A stretch of 64,000 nucleotides of DNA from Sipunculus nudus (lineage: Eukaryota > Annelida > Sipuncula > Golfingiida > Sipunculidae), in NCBI GenBank assembly GCA_026874595.1, contig CM049320.1:46760714-46824713 (forward strand). The letters run 5' to 3'. Positions 25,441 to 39,039 of the stretch are shown here, piece after piece. The notes below the pieces were generated by a model. It made no database searches. It saw only the letters and a list, made by a program, of their open reading frames with translations, and was not told the DNA's origin. Positions within the stretch are counted from its first letter, which is position 1; the number at the start of each line of letters is the position of its first letter. Both the position numbers and the translations under genes were made by a program.

Positions 25441-27050
25441 GTATGTGTGACTGTGCAACATCATTTTAATCGCATGCCAATCGCTTATTTCATGCAAGAC
25501 CCTGGACCCAGTACATGTGCACTCAAGCATATCAGGTCATGCAAGAGGGATCGTGACTCCCTGATCACAGGAAGGGCTGCCAAACAATTCTTTCAAAGAT
25601 CTCCCTTCTTGGAAGGGTATTATTTTGGGCCTGAGACCTCGAAATGCACTAAAACCCCAAATAGGGCCCCTGCAGAAAAACTCTGTCCAGGCTTCACACA
25701 CTCTATGGCCATTGTGTTATCAGGCCTGATGATACAAAGAAAAGAGGCACCTGCTGGGGACAAATATTTTAATTATTAAATATGTAATACACAAATATTG
25801 CAAATTAAAGTGGATGGAATCTCTTCAGACAAACCCAGAGCAAATGTATGTCGAAAATCAAGGCAATCTGTACAGTGGTATCAGATGAGATACAGAAAAT
25901 AACAAAAATCATGGCTTGGGTGGATGGCCAGATCCCCAAAGCAGGGATAGGACTAATCACTACAGACCAGCAGAACTGAATAATTATGGCTTTACCTTAG
26001 TTTCTGGTCGTTAAAGTAAGGTATATGACAATTGCCAGCTACATGAGACTTGGGACAAGGTTAAAGACCTTACTTGCTCTGTGTGGACTGGGCATCAGCC
26101 TTTGATTCTGTTGGAATTGGTAGGATAGCATGTCTGCGTGTCAGTGAATTTCCAAGGATGCTTAAATCAAGAGTCCCCTCTTTTTTTAAATGATCTTCTA
26201 CATCACCAGGAGTCTCAGTGGACCTACAACAGTTGACAGTTCAATATTTACTCATGTGGGGTCTCAGTGGACCTACAACAGTTGACAGTTCAATATTTAC
26301 TCAAATGTCAGAGACCCAAGTATGGAACTTAATCAATCATGAAAGCTGGTATTTTACCTCTAATATTTGACCTTACATATATGTTACATGTGAATCAAAT
26401 TTATTGCTACGGGTTGTTGTTTTATTTTTTTTTCATTTTAGAATGAGGCTTTTGATATTAACTGGAAGATTATCGTCATATATGTGAGAAAATAATATTC
26501 TAAAATTGTTTGACATAAATCGGACCTACTCATCTTGACATATACATTTCTGCACTGGATCCATAAGTTTTTTCACTCACTCTTTCCGTGATAATTAAAG
26601 AATTTGTTATGGCATAAATTAATTTCTGACAACTCATTCAAGTTTTGTTTAACATCTTTCGGGAGCGTAAACAAATATGATGAATAAATGCATGATATCA
26701 TATACGCCTTATGATTGGTAGTTGGGAATAACTTCTGAGATGCAAATGTTACAGGATTGGGGATTGGTTGATATCGCTTAGTCCCCGACCAAGACTTATC
26801 GTCAGGGTTTGTAACATATACTTCATTATCCTCGCTCCTGGGCCTATGTTAGAATAATGTGGCCTGAATTCAGAATAAATATTTAACTTCACTGAAGGCT
26901 TGGCACATGGAAACTCTGTGGATTCCATCATTTTGTGGGCACTGCTATTGATAAAAGGATACATAGATAAATGTACCAACTGAAAAATAAGGAAAACTGA
27001 GTGTAACTAGCTCCGGTCATATAGTCATGGCAATATGCCTAAATCATAAG
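25441..27050. other. Region with no supportable gene
   Basis: A 110-codon open frame on the plus strand (25447-25779) matches no family I recognise and lacks neighbouring splice or polyadenylation context. A 49-bp tandem duplication (gtctcagtggacctacaaca) lies at 26212-26303. Otherwise nothing is supportable. Confidence 0.5.
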
Positions 27051-27060
27051 AACATTTAAG

Positions 27061-27246
27061 GCGTACTGGAAGCAGACCATATTTGCAAATTTAAAGTATT
27101 TTTGCAATCTTTGAATGGGCTGGCTGCTTTGGTGTCCATTAGATGGGGTGATTTAAGCCATTGGGTGGACAAAAAATGTCTGTTGTCCTGAATAGTGGCG
27201 TGTCTGTTGCAGAGGGGTGTCCGCAGCCTGGGTTTCACTGTATTAG
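27061..27246 (-). repeat. MITE-like fragment with CAGTGAAACCC end
   Basis: Read on the minus strand it starts ta-CAGTGAAACCC followed by gcggacacc and caggacaacagac. This organisation is familiar from small invertebrate DNA transposons that duplicate TA. The opposite terminus is not clearly matched, so it may be truncated. Confidence 0.35.
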
Positions 27247-27436
27247 CATTTAAAAGCTCAGAGAAAATGCCCAAGATATTCAAGTGGAATCAAATATAAA
27301 ATACTGCTTCCTGAACTTTTATTGTGACACGACTTTAACCACACACACAAACAGACACACAAATCAGAAGAGACCAAATGCCTTACTGCAAGAAGTGAGC
27401 TTATAATTTATTGTTAATGTTCATTTATAACAGCCT

Positions 27437-27565
27437 AGAGGCTGACCACACACTACAATCAGCCAAGATACTGACCACACATCACAATCAGCCAAGAGAC
27501 TAACCACACATCACAATCAGTCAAGATACTGACCACACATAACAATCAGCCAAAAGACAATACAT
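27437..27565. repeat. 29-bp tandem repeat downstream of VPS15 exon 4 donor
   Basis: Four to five copies of ctgaccacacatcacaatca plus gccaagata. It begins within about 20-30 bases of the exon 4 donor site in the direction of transcription. Confidence 0.8.
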
Positions 27566-27590
27566 TTACAATGTGACTTACTGTACGTAC

Positions 27591-27634
27591 CCTGCTCTTG
27601 ATCGGTGTACCTTCAGCACAAACTCCCTCAGAGT
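27591..27634 (-). CDS. PIK3R4: VPS15/PIK3R4, exon 4 of those visible
   Basis: A 44-base exon encodes TLREFVLKVHRSRA plus two bases of the next codon, so it ends in phase 2. It follows a good acceptor (gtgtcttccag). The donor is either GTACGT right after 27591 or a stronger GTAAGT that would extend the exon by nine bases, without a frame change, to 27582. The residues continue exon 3 without a gap in the same order as vertebrate VPS15, where an ALKDFMMK-like segment follows EEDKLL. The exon lies in the linker between the helical repeats and the WD40 domain. Assignment rests on the four-exon series, because a fragment this short is not diagnostic alone. The next exon is not visible to the left. 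Confidence 0.7.
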
Positions 27635-27654
27635 CTGGAAGACACAATACAAAG

Positions 27655-28640
27655 TATCAATCAACATGTTATGACCAGCAGCATCAAGTAGCCACACCAA
27701 CAACCAATCAACATGTAATAACCAGCAGCATCAAGTAGCCACACAAACAATCAATAATCATGTAATAACCAGCAGCATCAAGTAGTCACACCAACAACCA
27801 ATCAACATGTCATAACCAGCAGCATCAAGTAGCCACTGCAACAATCAATAATCATGTAATAACCAGCAGCATCAAGCAGCCACACCAACAATCAATCAAC
27901 ATGTAATAACCAGCAGCATCAAGCAGCCACACCAACAATCAATAATCATGTAATAACCAGCAGCATCAATAGCCACACAAACAATCAATCAACATGTAAT
28001 AACCAGCAGCATCAAGTAGCCACACCAACAATCAATAATCAAGTAATTACCAGCAGCATCAAGTAGCCATACTAACAATCAATAATAATGTAATAACCAG
28101 CAGCATCAAGCAGCCACACCAACAATCAATCAACATGTAATAACCAGCAGCATCAAGCAGCCACACAAACAATCAATAATCAAGTAATAACCAGCAGCAT
28201 CAAGTAGCCACACAAACAATCAATCAACATGTAATTACCAGCAGCATCAAGTAGCCACACTAACAATCAATAATAATGTAATAACCAGCAGCATCAAGTA
28301 GCCAAACCAACAATCAATAATCATGTAATAACCAGCAGCATCAAGCAGCCACACAAACAATCAATAATCAAGTAATAACCAGCAGCATCAAGTAGCCACA
28401 CAAACAATCAATCAACATGTAATAACCAGCAGCATCAAGTAGCCACACTAACAACAATCAACATGTAATAACCAGCAGCATCAAGTAGCCACACCAACAA
28501 TCAATCATCATGTAATAACCAGAAGCATCAAGTAGTCACACCAAAAATCAATCAACATGTAATAACCAGCAGCATCAAGTAGCCACACAAACAATCAAAA
28601 ATCATGTAATAACCAGCAGCAGCAAGTAGCCAAACCAACA
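27655..28640. repeat. 47-bp minisatellite, first segment
   Basis: Tandem 47-bp monomers (taataaccagcagcatcaag then tagccacaccaacaatcaat, then caacatg or aatcatg). The array begins only about 21 bases upstream of the exon 4 acceptor in the sense of transcription, so the branch point of that intron probably lies in a monomer. It is interrupted at 28641-29316 by a small element. Confidence 0.95.
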
Positions 28641-29316
28641 AGTGCAAGATGTAATCATGACATAGTCGCCAGCAGTTGCCAAGAACATTTTCTCTCTCAA
28701 CCAGGTACTCGCATTTCGAGGTATAGCTAAATAAAACGCTGCAGCGCCATCTGGTATTTATTTTCCAAAATGATACAAGTAGTCTTCACGATATTTTATG
28801 TCATAGTATATATATCTCGTTTGACGAGAAATGGTGCGAGATTTGACGAGACTTGCAGTTGTATGATAAATACCTCATTATATACTACCTATTGCAAAGA
28901 AACAGACCTCTGTAGCTTTAAAAATCACAAAATTAAAAAAAAAAAATCAAATTTCCTGATTTTTTCCCAAAAAATATGCACCCTTGCTTACAACAGAAAA
29001 GGACAATGAGGCCACTGGAGGAAAGGCCCTTGAATGACGAGCAAAATGAATTACAGTTTATGTGGCTACGATAGATTTTACCAAGATATGAAGGAAAAAG
29101 TGTTTTAAGGTTTTTTGGTGACCCTGACCTTGACCTTGGACCGATCAAGGCCAAAAACAATAGGCTCTGAGGGATACCGATTTAACACTTTACCTATAAG
29201 TTTCAAAGCGACTGATGCAAAATTGCGACCTGTAGCGTGCGGACAAACAGATAAACAAACAAACAAACAGACACGACGATTAGCCTATAGTCGCCAGACC
29301 TAGGCTGGTGACTATA
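28641..29316 (+). mobile_element. Small hairpin-ended non-autonomous element inside the 47-bp array
   Basis: The insert interrupts the minisatellite cleanly. It has a 5' subterminal tagtcgccagc (28663-28673) and a 3' hairpin made of tagtcgccag and ctggtgacta (29288-29314). Internally it carries ctgaccttgaccttgg and a cagataaacaaacaaac tract. The architecture matches the Helentron-like elements elsewhere in the window but the sequence family differs. It has no coding capacity. Confidence 0.7.
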
Positions 29317-32300
29317 ACAATCAATAATCATGTAATAACCAGCAGCATCAAGCAGCCACACCAACAATCAATAATCAAGGAATAACCAGCAGCACCAAGT
29401 AGCCACACAAACAATCAATAATCAAGTAATAACCAGCAGCACCAAGTAGCCAAACAAACAATCAATAATCATGTAATAACCAGCAGCATCAAGTAGCCAC
29501 ACCAACAATCAATCAACATGTAATAACCAGAAGCATCAAGTAGCCACACAAACAATCAATCAACAGGTAATAACCAGCAGCATCAAGTAGCCAAACCAAC
29601 AATCAATCAACATGTAATAACCAGCAGCATCAAGTAGCCACACCAACAACAATCAACATGTAATAACCAGCAGCATCAAGTAGCCACACCAACAATCAAT
29701 CAACATGTAATAACCAGAAGCATCAAGTAGCCACACCAACAATCAATCAACATGTAATAACCAGCAGCATCAAACAGCTACACCAACTATCAATCAACAT
29801 GTAATAACCAGCAGCATCAAGTAGCCACACCAACAACCAATCAACATGTAATAACCAGCAGCATCAAGTAGCCACACCAAGAATCAATATTCATGTAATA
29901 ACCAGCAGCATCAAGTAGCCACACAAACAATCAATAATCATGTAATAACCAGCAGCATCAAACAGCTACACCAACAATCAATCAACATGTAATAACCAGC
30001 AGCATCAAGTAGCCACACCAACAACCAATCAACATGTAATAACCAGCAGCATCAAGTAGCCACACAAACAATCAATAATCATGTAATAACCAGCAGCATC
30101 AAGTAGCCAAACCAACAACCAATCAACATGTAATAAACAGCAGCATCAAGTAGGCACACCAAGAATCAATATTCATGTAATAACCAGCAGCATCAAGTAG
30201 CCACACAAACAATCAATAATCATGTAATAACCAGCAGCATCAAACAGCTACACCAACAATCAATCAACATGTAATAACCAGCAGCATCAATTAGCCACAC
30301 CAACAACCAATCAACATGTAATAACCAGCAGCATCAAGTAGCCACACAAACAATCAATAATCATGTAATAACCAGCAGCATCAAGTAGCCACACCAACAA
30401 TCAATCAACATGTAATAACCAGCAGCATCAAGTAGCCACACCAACAACCAATCAACATGTAATAACCAGCTGCATCAAGTAGCCACACAATCAATCAATA
30501 ATCATGTAATAACCAGCAGCATCAAGCAGCCACACCAACAATCAATTAACATGTAATAACCAGCAGCATCAAGTAGCCACACCAACAATCAATCAACATG
30601 TTATAACCAGCAGCATCAAGTAGCCACACCAACAATCAATAATCATGTAATAACCAGCAGCATCAAGTAGCCACACCAACAATCAATAATCATGTAATAA
30701 CCAGCAGCATCAAGTAGCCACACAAACAATCAATAATCATGTAATAACCAGCAGCATCAAGTAGCCAAACCAACAATCAATAATCATGTAATAACCAGCA
30801 GCATCAATAGCCACACAAACAATCAATAATCAAGTAATAACCAGCAGCATCAAGTAGCCACACAAACCATCAATCAACATGTAATAACCAGCAGCATCAA
30901 GTAGCCACACCAACAATCAATAATCATGTAATAACCAGCAGCATCAAGTAGCCAAACCAACAATCAATAATCATGTAATAACCAGCAGCATCAAGTAGCC
31001 ACACAAACAATCAATAATCAAGTAATAACCAGCAGCATCAAGTAGCCACACAAACAATCAATCAACATGTAATAACCAGCAGCATCAAGTAGCCACACCA
31101 ACAACAATCAACATGTAATAACCAGCAGCATCAAGTAGCCACACCAACAATCAATCATCATGTAATAACCAGAAGCATCAAGTAGCCACACAAACAATCA
31201 ATCAACATGTAATAACCAGCAGCATCAAGTAGCCACACAAACAATCAATAATCATGTAATAATCAGCAGCATACAACAGCTACACCAACAATCAATCAAC
31301 ATGTAATAACCAGCAGCATCAAGTAGCCACACCAACAACCAATAATCATGTAATAAACAGCAGCATCAAGTAGCTACACCAACAATCAATCAACATGTAA
31401 TAACCAGCAGCATCAAGTAGCCACACAAACAATCAATAATCATGTAATAACCAGCAGCATCAAACAGCTACACCAACAATCAATCAACATGTAATAACCA
31501 GCAGCATCAAGTAGCCACACCAACAACCAATCAACATGTAATAACCAGCAGCATCAAGTAGCCACACAAACAATCAATAATCATGTAATAACCAGCAGCA
31601 TCAAGTAGCCACACCAACAATCAATCAACATGTAATAACCAGCAGCATCAAGTAGCCACACCAACAACCAATCAACATGTAATAACCAGCTGCATCAAGT
31701 AGCCACACAATCAATCAATAATCATGTAATAACCAGCAGCATCAAGCAGCCACACCAACAATCAATTAACATGTAATAACCAGCAGCATCAAGTAGCCAC
31801 ACCAACAATCAATCAACATGTTATAACCAGCAGCATCAAGTAGCCACACCAACAATCAATAATCATGTAATAACCAGCAGCATCAAGTAGCCACACCAAC
31901 AATCAATAATCATGTAATAACCAGCAGCATCAAGCAGCCACACCATCAATCAATCAACATGTAATAACCAGCAGCATCAAGTAGCCACACCAACAACCAA
32001 TCAACATGTAATAACCAGCTGCATCAAGTAGCCACACAATCAATCAATAATCATGTTATAACCAGCAGCATCAAGCAGCCACACCAACAATCAATCAACA
32101 TGTAATAACCAGCAGCATCAAGTAGCCACACCAACAATCAATAATCATGTAATAACCAGCAGCATCAAGTAGCCACACCAACAATCAATCAACATGTAAT
32201 AACCAGCAGCATCAAGTAGCCACACCAACAACCAATCAACATGTAATAACCAGCAGCATCAAGTAGCCACACCAACAACCAATCAACATGTAATAACCAG

Positions 32301-35300
32301 CAGCATCAAGTAGCCACACAAACAATCAATAATCATGTAATAACCAGCAGCATCAAGTAGCCACACCAACAATCAATCAACATGTAATAACCAGCAGCAT
32401 CAAGTAGCCACACCAACAACCAATCAACATGTAATAACCAGCTGCATCAAGTAGCCACACAATCAATCAATAATCATGTAATAACCAGCAGCATCAAGAA
32501 GCCACACCAACAATCAATTAACATGTAATAACCAGCAGCATCAAGTAGCCACACCAACAATCAATCAACATGTTATAACCAGCAGCATCAAGTAGCCACA
32601 CCAACAATCAATAATCATGTAATAACCAGCAGCATCAAGTAGCCACACCAACAATCAATAATCATGTAATAACCAGCAGCATCAAGCAGCCACACCATCA
32701 ATCAATCAACATGTAATAACCAGCAGCATCAAGTAGCCACACCAACAACCAATCAACATGTAATAACCAGCTGCATCAAGTAGCCACACAATCAATCAAT
32801 AATCATGTTATAACCAGCAGCATCAAGCAGCCACACCAACAATCAATCAACATGTAATAACCAGCAGCATCAAGTAGCCACACCAACAATCAATCAACAT
32901 GTAATAACCAGCAGCATCAAGTAGCCACACCAACAATCAATCAACATGTAATAACCAGCAGCATCAAGTAGCCACATCAACAACCAATCAACATGTAATA
33001 ACCAGCAGCATCAAGTAGCCACACAAACAATCAATCAACATGTAATAACCAGCAGCATCAAGTAGCCACACAAACAATCAATCAACATGTAATAACCAGC
33101 AGCACCAAGTAGCAACACAAACAATCAATAATCATGTAATAACCAGCAGCATCAAGTAGCCACACCAACAATCAATCAACATGTAATAACCAGCAGCACC
33201 AAGTAGGAACACAAACAATCAATAATCATGTAATAACCAGCAGCGCCAAGTAGCCAAACCAACAATCAATCAACATGTAATAACCAGCAGCATCAAGTAG
33301 CCACACCAACAATCAATCAACATGTAATAACCAGCAGCATCAAGTAGCCAAACCAACAATCAATCAACATGTAATAACCAGCAGCATCAAGTAGCCACAC
33401 CAACAACAATCAACATGTAATAACCAGCAGCATCAAGTAGCCACACCAACAATCAATCATCATGTAATAACCAGAAGCATCAAGTAGCCACACAAACAAT
33501 CAATCAACATGTAATAACCAGCAGCATCAAGTAGCCACACAAACAATCAATAATCATGTAATAATCAGCAGCATACAACAGCTACACCAACAATCAATCA
33601 ACATGTAATAACCAGCAGCATCAAGTAGCCATACCAACAACCAATCAACATGTAATAAACAGCAGCATCAAGTAGCCACACCAAGAATCAATATTCATGT
33701 AATAACCAGCAGCATCAAGTAGCCACACAAACAATCAATAATCATGTAATAACCAGCAGCATCAAACAGCTACACCAACAATCAATCAACATGTAATAAC
33801 CAGCAGCATCAATTAGCCACACCAACAACCAATCAACATGTAATAACCAGCAGCATCAAGTAGCCACACAAACAATCAATAATCATGTAATAACCAGCAG
33901 CATCAAGTAGCCACACCAACAATCAATCAACATGTAATAACCAGCAGCATCAAGTAGCCACACCAACAACCAATCAACATGTAATAACCAGCTGCATCAA
34001 GTAGCCACACAATCAATCAATAATCATGTAATAACCAGCAGCATCAAGCAGCCACACCAACAATCAATTAACATGTAATAACCAGCAGCATCAAGTAGCC
34101 ACACCAACAATCAATCAACATGTTATAACCAGCAGCATCAAGTAGCCACACCAACAATCAATAATCATGTAATAACCAGCAGCATCAAGTAGCCACACCA
34201 ACAATCAATAATCATGTAATAACCAGCAGCATCAAGTAGCCACACAAACAATCAATAATCATGTAATAACCAGCAGCATCAAGTAGCCAAACCAACAATC
34301 AATAATCATGTAATAACCAGCAGCATCAAGTAGCCACACAAACAATCAATAATCAAGTAATAACCAGCAGCATCAAGTAGCCACACAAACCATCAATCAA
34401 CATGTAATAACCAGCAGCATCAAGTAGCCACACCAACAATCAATAATCATGTAATAACCAGCAGCATCAAGTAGCCAAACCAACAATCAATAATCATGTA
34501 ATAACCAGCAGCATCAAGCAGCCACACCATCAATCAATCAACATGTAATAACCAGCAGCATCAAGTAGCCACACCAACAACCAATCAACATGTAATAACC
34601 AGCTGCATCAAGTAGCCACACAATCAATCAATAATCATGTTATAACCAGCAGCATCAAGCAGCCACACCAACAATCAATCAACATGTAATAACCAGCAGC
34701 ATCAAGTAGCCACACCAACAATCAATAATCATGTAATAACCAGCAGCATCAAGTAGCCACACCAACAATCAATCAACATGTAATAACCAGCAGCATCAAG
34801 TAGCCACACAATCAATCAATAATCATGTTATAACCAGCAGCATCAAGCAGCCACACCAACAATCAATCAACATGTAATAACCAGCAGCATCAAGTAGCCA
34901 CATCAACAACCAATCAACATGTAATAACCAGCAGCATCAAGTAGCCACACAAACAATCAATCAACATGTAATAACCAGCAGCATCAAGTAGCCACACCAA
35001 CAAGCAATCAACATGTAATAACCAGCAGCACCAAGTAGCAACACAAACAATCAATAATCATGTAATAACCAGCAGCATCAAGTAGCCACACCAACAATCA
35101 ATCAACATGTAATAACCAGCAGCACCAAGTAGGAACACAAACAATCAATAATCATGTAATAACCAGCAGCGCCAAGTAGCCAAACCAACAATCAATCAAC
35201 ATGTAATAACCAGCAGCATCAAGTAGCCACACCAACAATCAATCAACATGTAATAACCAGCAGCATCAAGTAGCCACATCAACAACCAATCAACATGTAA

Positions 35301-36297
35301 TAACCAGCAGCATCAAGTAGCCACACAAACAATCAATCAACATGTAATAACCAGCAGCATCAAGTAGCCACACCAACAAGCAATCAACATGTAATAACCA
35401 GCAGCACCAAGTAGCAACACAAACAATCAATAATCATGTAATAACCAGCAGCATCAAGTAGCCACACCAACAATCAATCAACATGTAATAACCAGCAGCA
35501 CCAAGTAGGAACACAAACAATCAATAATCATGTAATAACCAGCAACGCCAAGTAGCCAAACCAACAATCAATCAACATGTAATAACCAGCAGCATCAAGT
35601 AGCCACACCAACAATCAATCAACATGTAATAACCAGCAGCATCAAGTAGCCACATCAACAACCAATCAACATGTAATAACCAGCAGCATCAAGTAGCCAC
35701 ACAAACAATCAATCAACATGTAATAACCAGCAGCATCAAGTAGCCACACCAACAAGCAATCAACATGTAATAACCAGCAGCACCAAGTAGCAACACAAAC
35801 AATCAATAATCATGTAATAACCAGCAGCATCAAGTAGCCACACCAACAATCAATCAACATGTAATAACCAGCAGCACCAAGTAGGAACACAAACAATCAA
35901 TAATCATGTAATAACCAGCAGCGCCAAGTAGCCAAACCAACAATCAATCAACATGTAATAACCAGCAGCATCAAGTAGCCACACCAACAATCAATCAACA
36001 TGTAATAACCAGCAGCATCAAGTAGCCAAACCAACAATCAATCAACATGTAATAACCAGCAGCACCAAGTAGCCAAACCAACAATCAATCAACATGTAAT
36101 AACCAGCAGCATCAAGTAGCCACACCAACAATCAATAATCATGTAATAACCAGCAGCATCAAGGAGCCACACCAACAATCAATAATCAGGTAATAACCAG
36201 CAGCATCAAGTAGCCACACAAACAATCAATCAACATGTAATAACCAGCAGCATCAAGGAGCCACACCAACAATCAATCAACATGTAATAACCAGCAG
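29317..36297. repeat. 47-bp minisatellite, main segment, with higher-order repeats
   Basis: About 148 further 47-bp monomers. Rare variants mark higher-order structure: the trio gtagcaacac, gtaggaacac and gcgccaagtagcc recurs every 376 bp (8 monomers) at 35035, 35411 and 35787, and a longer block around the aaccagctgcatcaa variant recurs near 30470, 31685, 32440 and 33990. The array fills most of the intron between exons 3 and 4. It has no open frames of note. Confidence 0.95.
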
Positions 36298-38000
36298 CTG
36301 TGACAGCAGAGGCACCCCCTGTGATGCATTACTTATCAGGTACCCAGGCATAGGGACCAGAAGTGGGCTGCTGAGAGCCTGATGATGCAAGTGAATATAG
36401 TAGAACCTCAGAAAAACTCCAATAAATAGCCCTATATTTGAACTTTTCAAATTTCAGATTTTAAAAGATAATATCCTAATGTGTGCATGCTGTGAAAATT
36501 AAATCAACAGTGCTTTTAGGAAAACATGTGCCATGGTCAAAGTTTTGCAAAATTTAAGGTACTTAATTATTTAAGTGTCATAATATATTTCTTGAAAATA
36601 TATTTCTGTTTTGATTAGGTATCTAATGTTTTATTCAATAACTTTAACAAATAAATATTGACCCTAATTCTGGAATGAACAGGGGAAATATATAGAGGAA
36701 TATTTATGTTACATATGAACGAAAACAGACAAGTGGTTTTGATATAAGGAGGTCCTTAAGTGTAACAAAAGGTTTTCAATGGAAAATTGATTTTTCCCTT
36801 AATTACTCAAACGAAAAATGTCACAGTGACCCAGTTTTGGGTTTGGTTTGAGAACTTAAGGACATCTGACTGTATGTTCAATTTTAGACTCACAGTTTCA
36901 AATGTGCCAGTCTAATGACAGAGAGACGGCCTTTGGATCATAACCATCGGATTACAGCAATCATTTTTAACAAAATTGTTCAGAATGAACCATCCAGTTA
37001 TATTCCAGAAAACCAGAAGATGTTTTCCAAAACCAGTGAACACTTCCACAAGACCTTTGTCATTCTTTGATCTAACTTTGTGTTTATAACTCTATGACTA
37101 GTGTCCTGTCTTTCGGATGAAAGAAAATATGATTGAATCTTGTATTGCCACACATGTAGAGTCATAATTAGTGAAGGTTTTTGGTCCTCTATAACACAAC
37201 TGCCTGATGCACAATGTAACTTCTCTGCCCCGTCTGATCTCTTTTTGTCCAGTTCAAGAATGCCATCATTCACTAACAGTCAGGTAAATTTTAGTCATAC
37301 AACCCTGCACTGAGTGAAATTCCCGCACATATGTTTGTAGTACACAGACATGAACAAAGGGATGCCCTAGTGAGATCGTCTTTGTTCTGGTGACTGAGTA
37401 CTACACTGCCAATGCTGATCTGTTACCCGATCTGTTGATCATTGAGTTGATGAAGCTTAACACACAATACCTGGCTCTTAATGATTCTCAACAAGTCCTG
37501 CCCTGTGTAGCACCAGTCAAGCCTTGTTTGGCTTATGTAATAACATACCAGGCTATCTTTCGAAACTGAGATATTTAAAGCAACTTTAATATAAAGCCTT
37601 TCCTATAAAGAGTTTTATTTCTGAATCAAATTAATTAGCATGTTGTCTTCTACTATATCAGCTCTTATACTAAGGTTCCAGTTTATTCATAACATGCAGA
37701 TTTCGGGGCAGTGTGCTTGACAGAGATGCTCATTTTCTACCCCATCCATCTACCTGATGAGGATTTGATAACTTATACACTGTAAGACTCCAGTGAAACT
37801 GGAAATTATGATACCTGCTTTACACAGCCACAGTGCATATTAAATGAATTAATTGATAATTATTTGTTAACAGGAAAAGTTCAAATTTCATTTGAACATG
37901 CACATAACCCAGTTGCTAAACTCAGGGAAATGATTAACATGTTTCCACAGGCTTTTTATTTATTGAGAAATTATTTTTTGACACATGTGCGTCATTTATT
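36298..38000. repeat. Dispersed repeat copy and low-information DNA
   Basis: 36485-36930 matches 38700-38830 and 41585-42180 (phrases gtgccatg.tcaaag, aggggaa.atttttggtaaatatgaa, cagtgacccaatttt, tgccagtctaatg). The rest shows no gene. Open frames at 36998-37273 (minus) and 37864-38130 (plus) match nothing recognised. Confidence 0.5.
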
Positions 38001-38004
38001 TACA

Positions 38005-38255
38005 AGAGGAACCAGCTATAAACTTTATTTATTTTACATAAATTGTACATTAGTTATAAGAACAAATGACAACTACTCTCCACGGCTCAGATGGTGTCGT
38101 TCAGTAGACTGTAGAGGTGGAGGAAACTGATGGACCTGGAGAAAACCATCCACCTTTGACGGGTAACTACAACGGACTCTTAGGGTAACTCCGGGGATCG
38201 AACCCGAGTTGCCAGGGGACCACACAACTGGCCAGGCCCCAACCTGGAACCTGTC
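38005..38255 (-). mobile_element. tRNA-derived SINE
   Basis: On the minus strand a tRNA-like head shows an A-box-like tggccagttgtgtgg and a B box (gggttcgatcc, reverse complement near 38195-38210). It is followed by a tggttttctcc..gtttcctccacc block of the kind shared by mollusc SINE central domains, and an A/T-rich tail with aataaataaag. The boundaries are approximate. Confidence 0.6.
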
Positions 38256-38639
38256 AAAAGTCTATGGAATTAAAAATGGCATATGGATATATACACTTTT
38301 AATCCACTCAAACGGCCACATACCTACCTAATTCCACATGAATTACATCATTAGGTGATGGTCAGGCAGGACATAACTGAAGCAGTTGGATATTTAAGTT
38401 GGCAGATTAGCTAAGTGTTGCAAATATTTTGGTTCATAGACTTGTACCAGTGTTAAGTGTCATTTCCTAAAATATATGCTTAAAAGCTCATACTTTCAAA
38501 ACTGTTTTTGCAGGGACAAATTTTTCGACTCATACACCTTTTTTATGGTAATGGAGTGACTTACATTCAGCTGAGCTAAATATGTTCTTCCAAAAATTTC
38601 CACTAAGAAATATCCACCTCATGTGTGACCATGGCGCTT

Positions 38640-38840
38640 ATTAGAGCTGATAAACATTTAAAGCAACACATAGAATACAATGATGTAAACAAGGGACCCA
38701 ATAACTTTTATATATTATGCAATACTGACCTAATTTCTTGCATGTTCAAAGGAACTATATAGGGGAATATTTGTGGTAAATATGAAGATATACAGATGAG
38801 TGGTTTTGATATTAGCCAGTCCTGGAATGTGATGATTGGT
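38640..38840 (+). repeat. Partial copy of the 36485/41585 repeat
   Basis: Contains ggaactatataggggaatat, gtaaatatgaagatatac and gatgagtggttttgatatta in the same order as the other copies, then diverges. Confidence 0.55.
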
Positions 38841-39039
38841 ATTTTGCAATACACTTGGTGGTGGTTGGGGGAAGGGGGAAGAATTGCTGGACCAGTATTG
38901 CATGCAAAACAAGTGACCCAGGGGTCATGACGCTCAGCTGACCAGGAAGACATTGACAAAAGTAATTTTATCATCTGAATGTCAAATTTGAATGAAATAT
39001 TTTTTCCAAACTTGACCTTTTGCATAAAATCATCCAATA

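Noticed and set aside
25447-25779. 110-codon plus-strand open frame
   Set aside because: It matches no recognised family, has no supporting splice or polyadenylation context, and lies beside dispersed repeats. Not strong enough to call a gene.
27655-36297. CRISPR-like regular repeat array
   Set aside because: Monomers are contiguous 47-bp tandem copies without unique spacers, the context is eukaryotic intronic, and no cas genes are present.
36298-36420. Additional VPS15 exon between exons 3 and 4
   Set aside because: The minus strand has a short open stretch (SGSQQPTSGPYAWVPDK), but exons 3 and 4 already join without a gap relative to known VPS15 proteins, and no good splice pair frames it.
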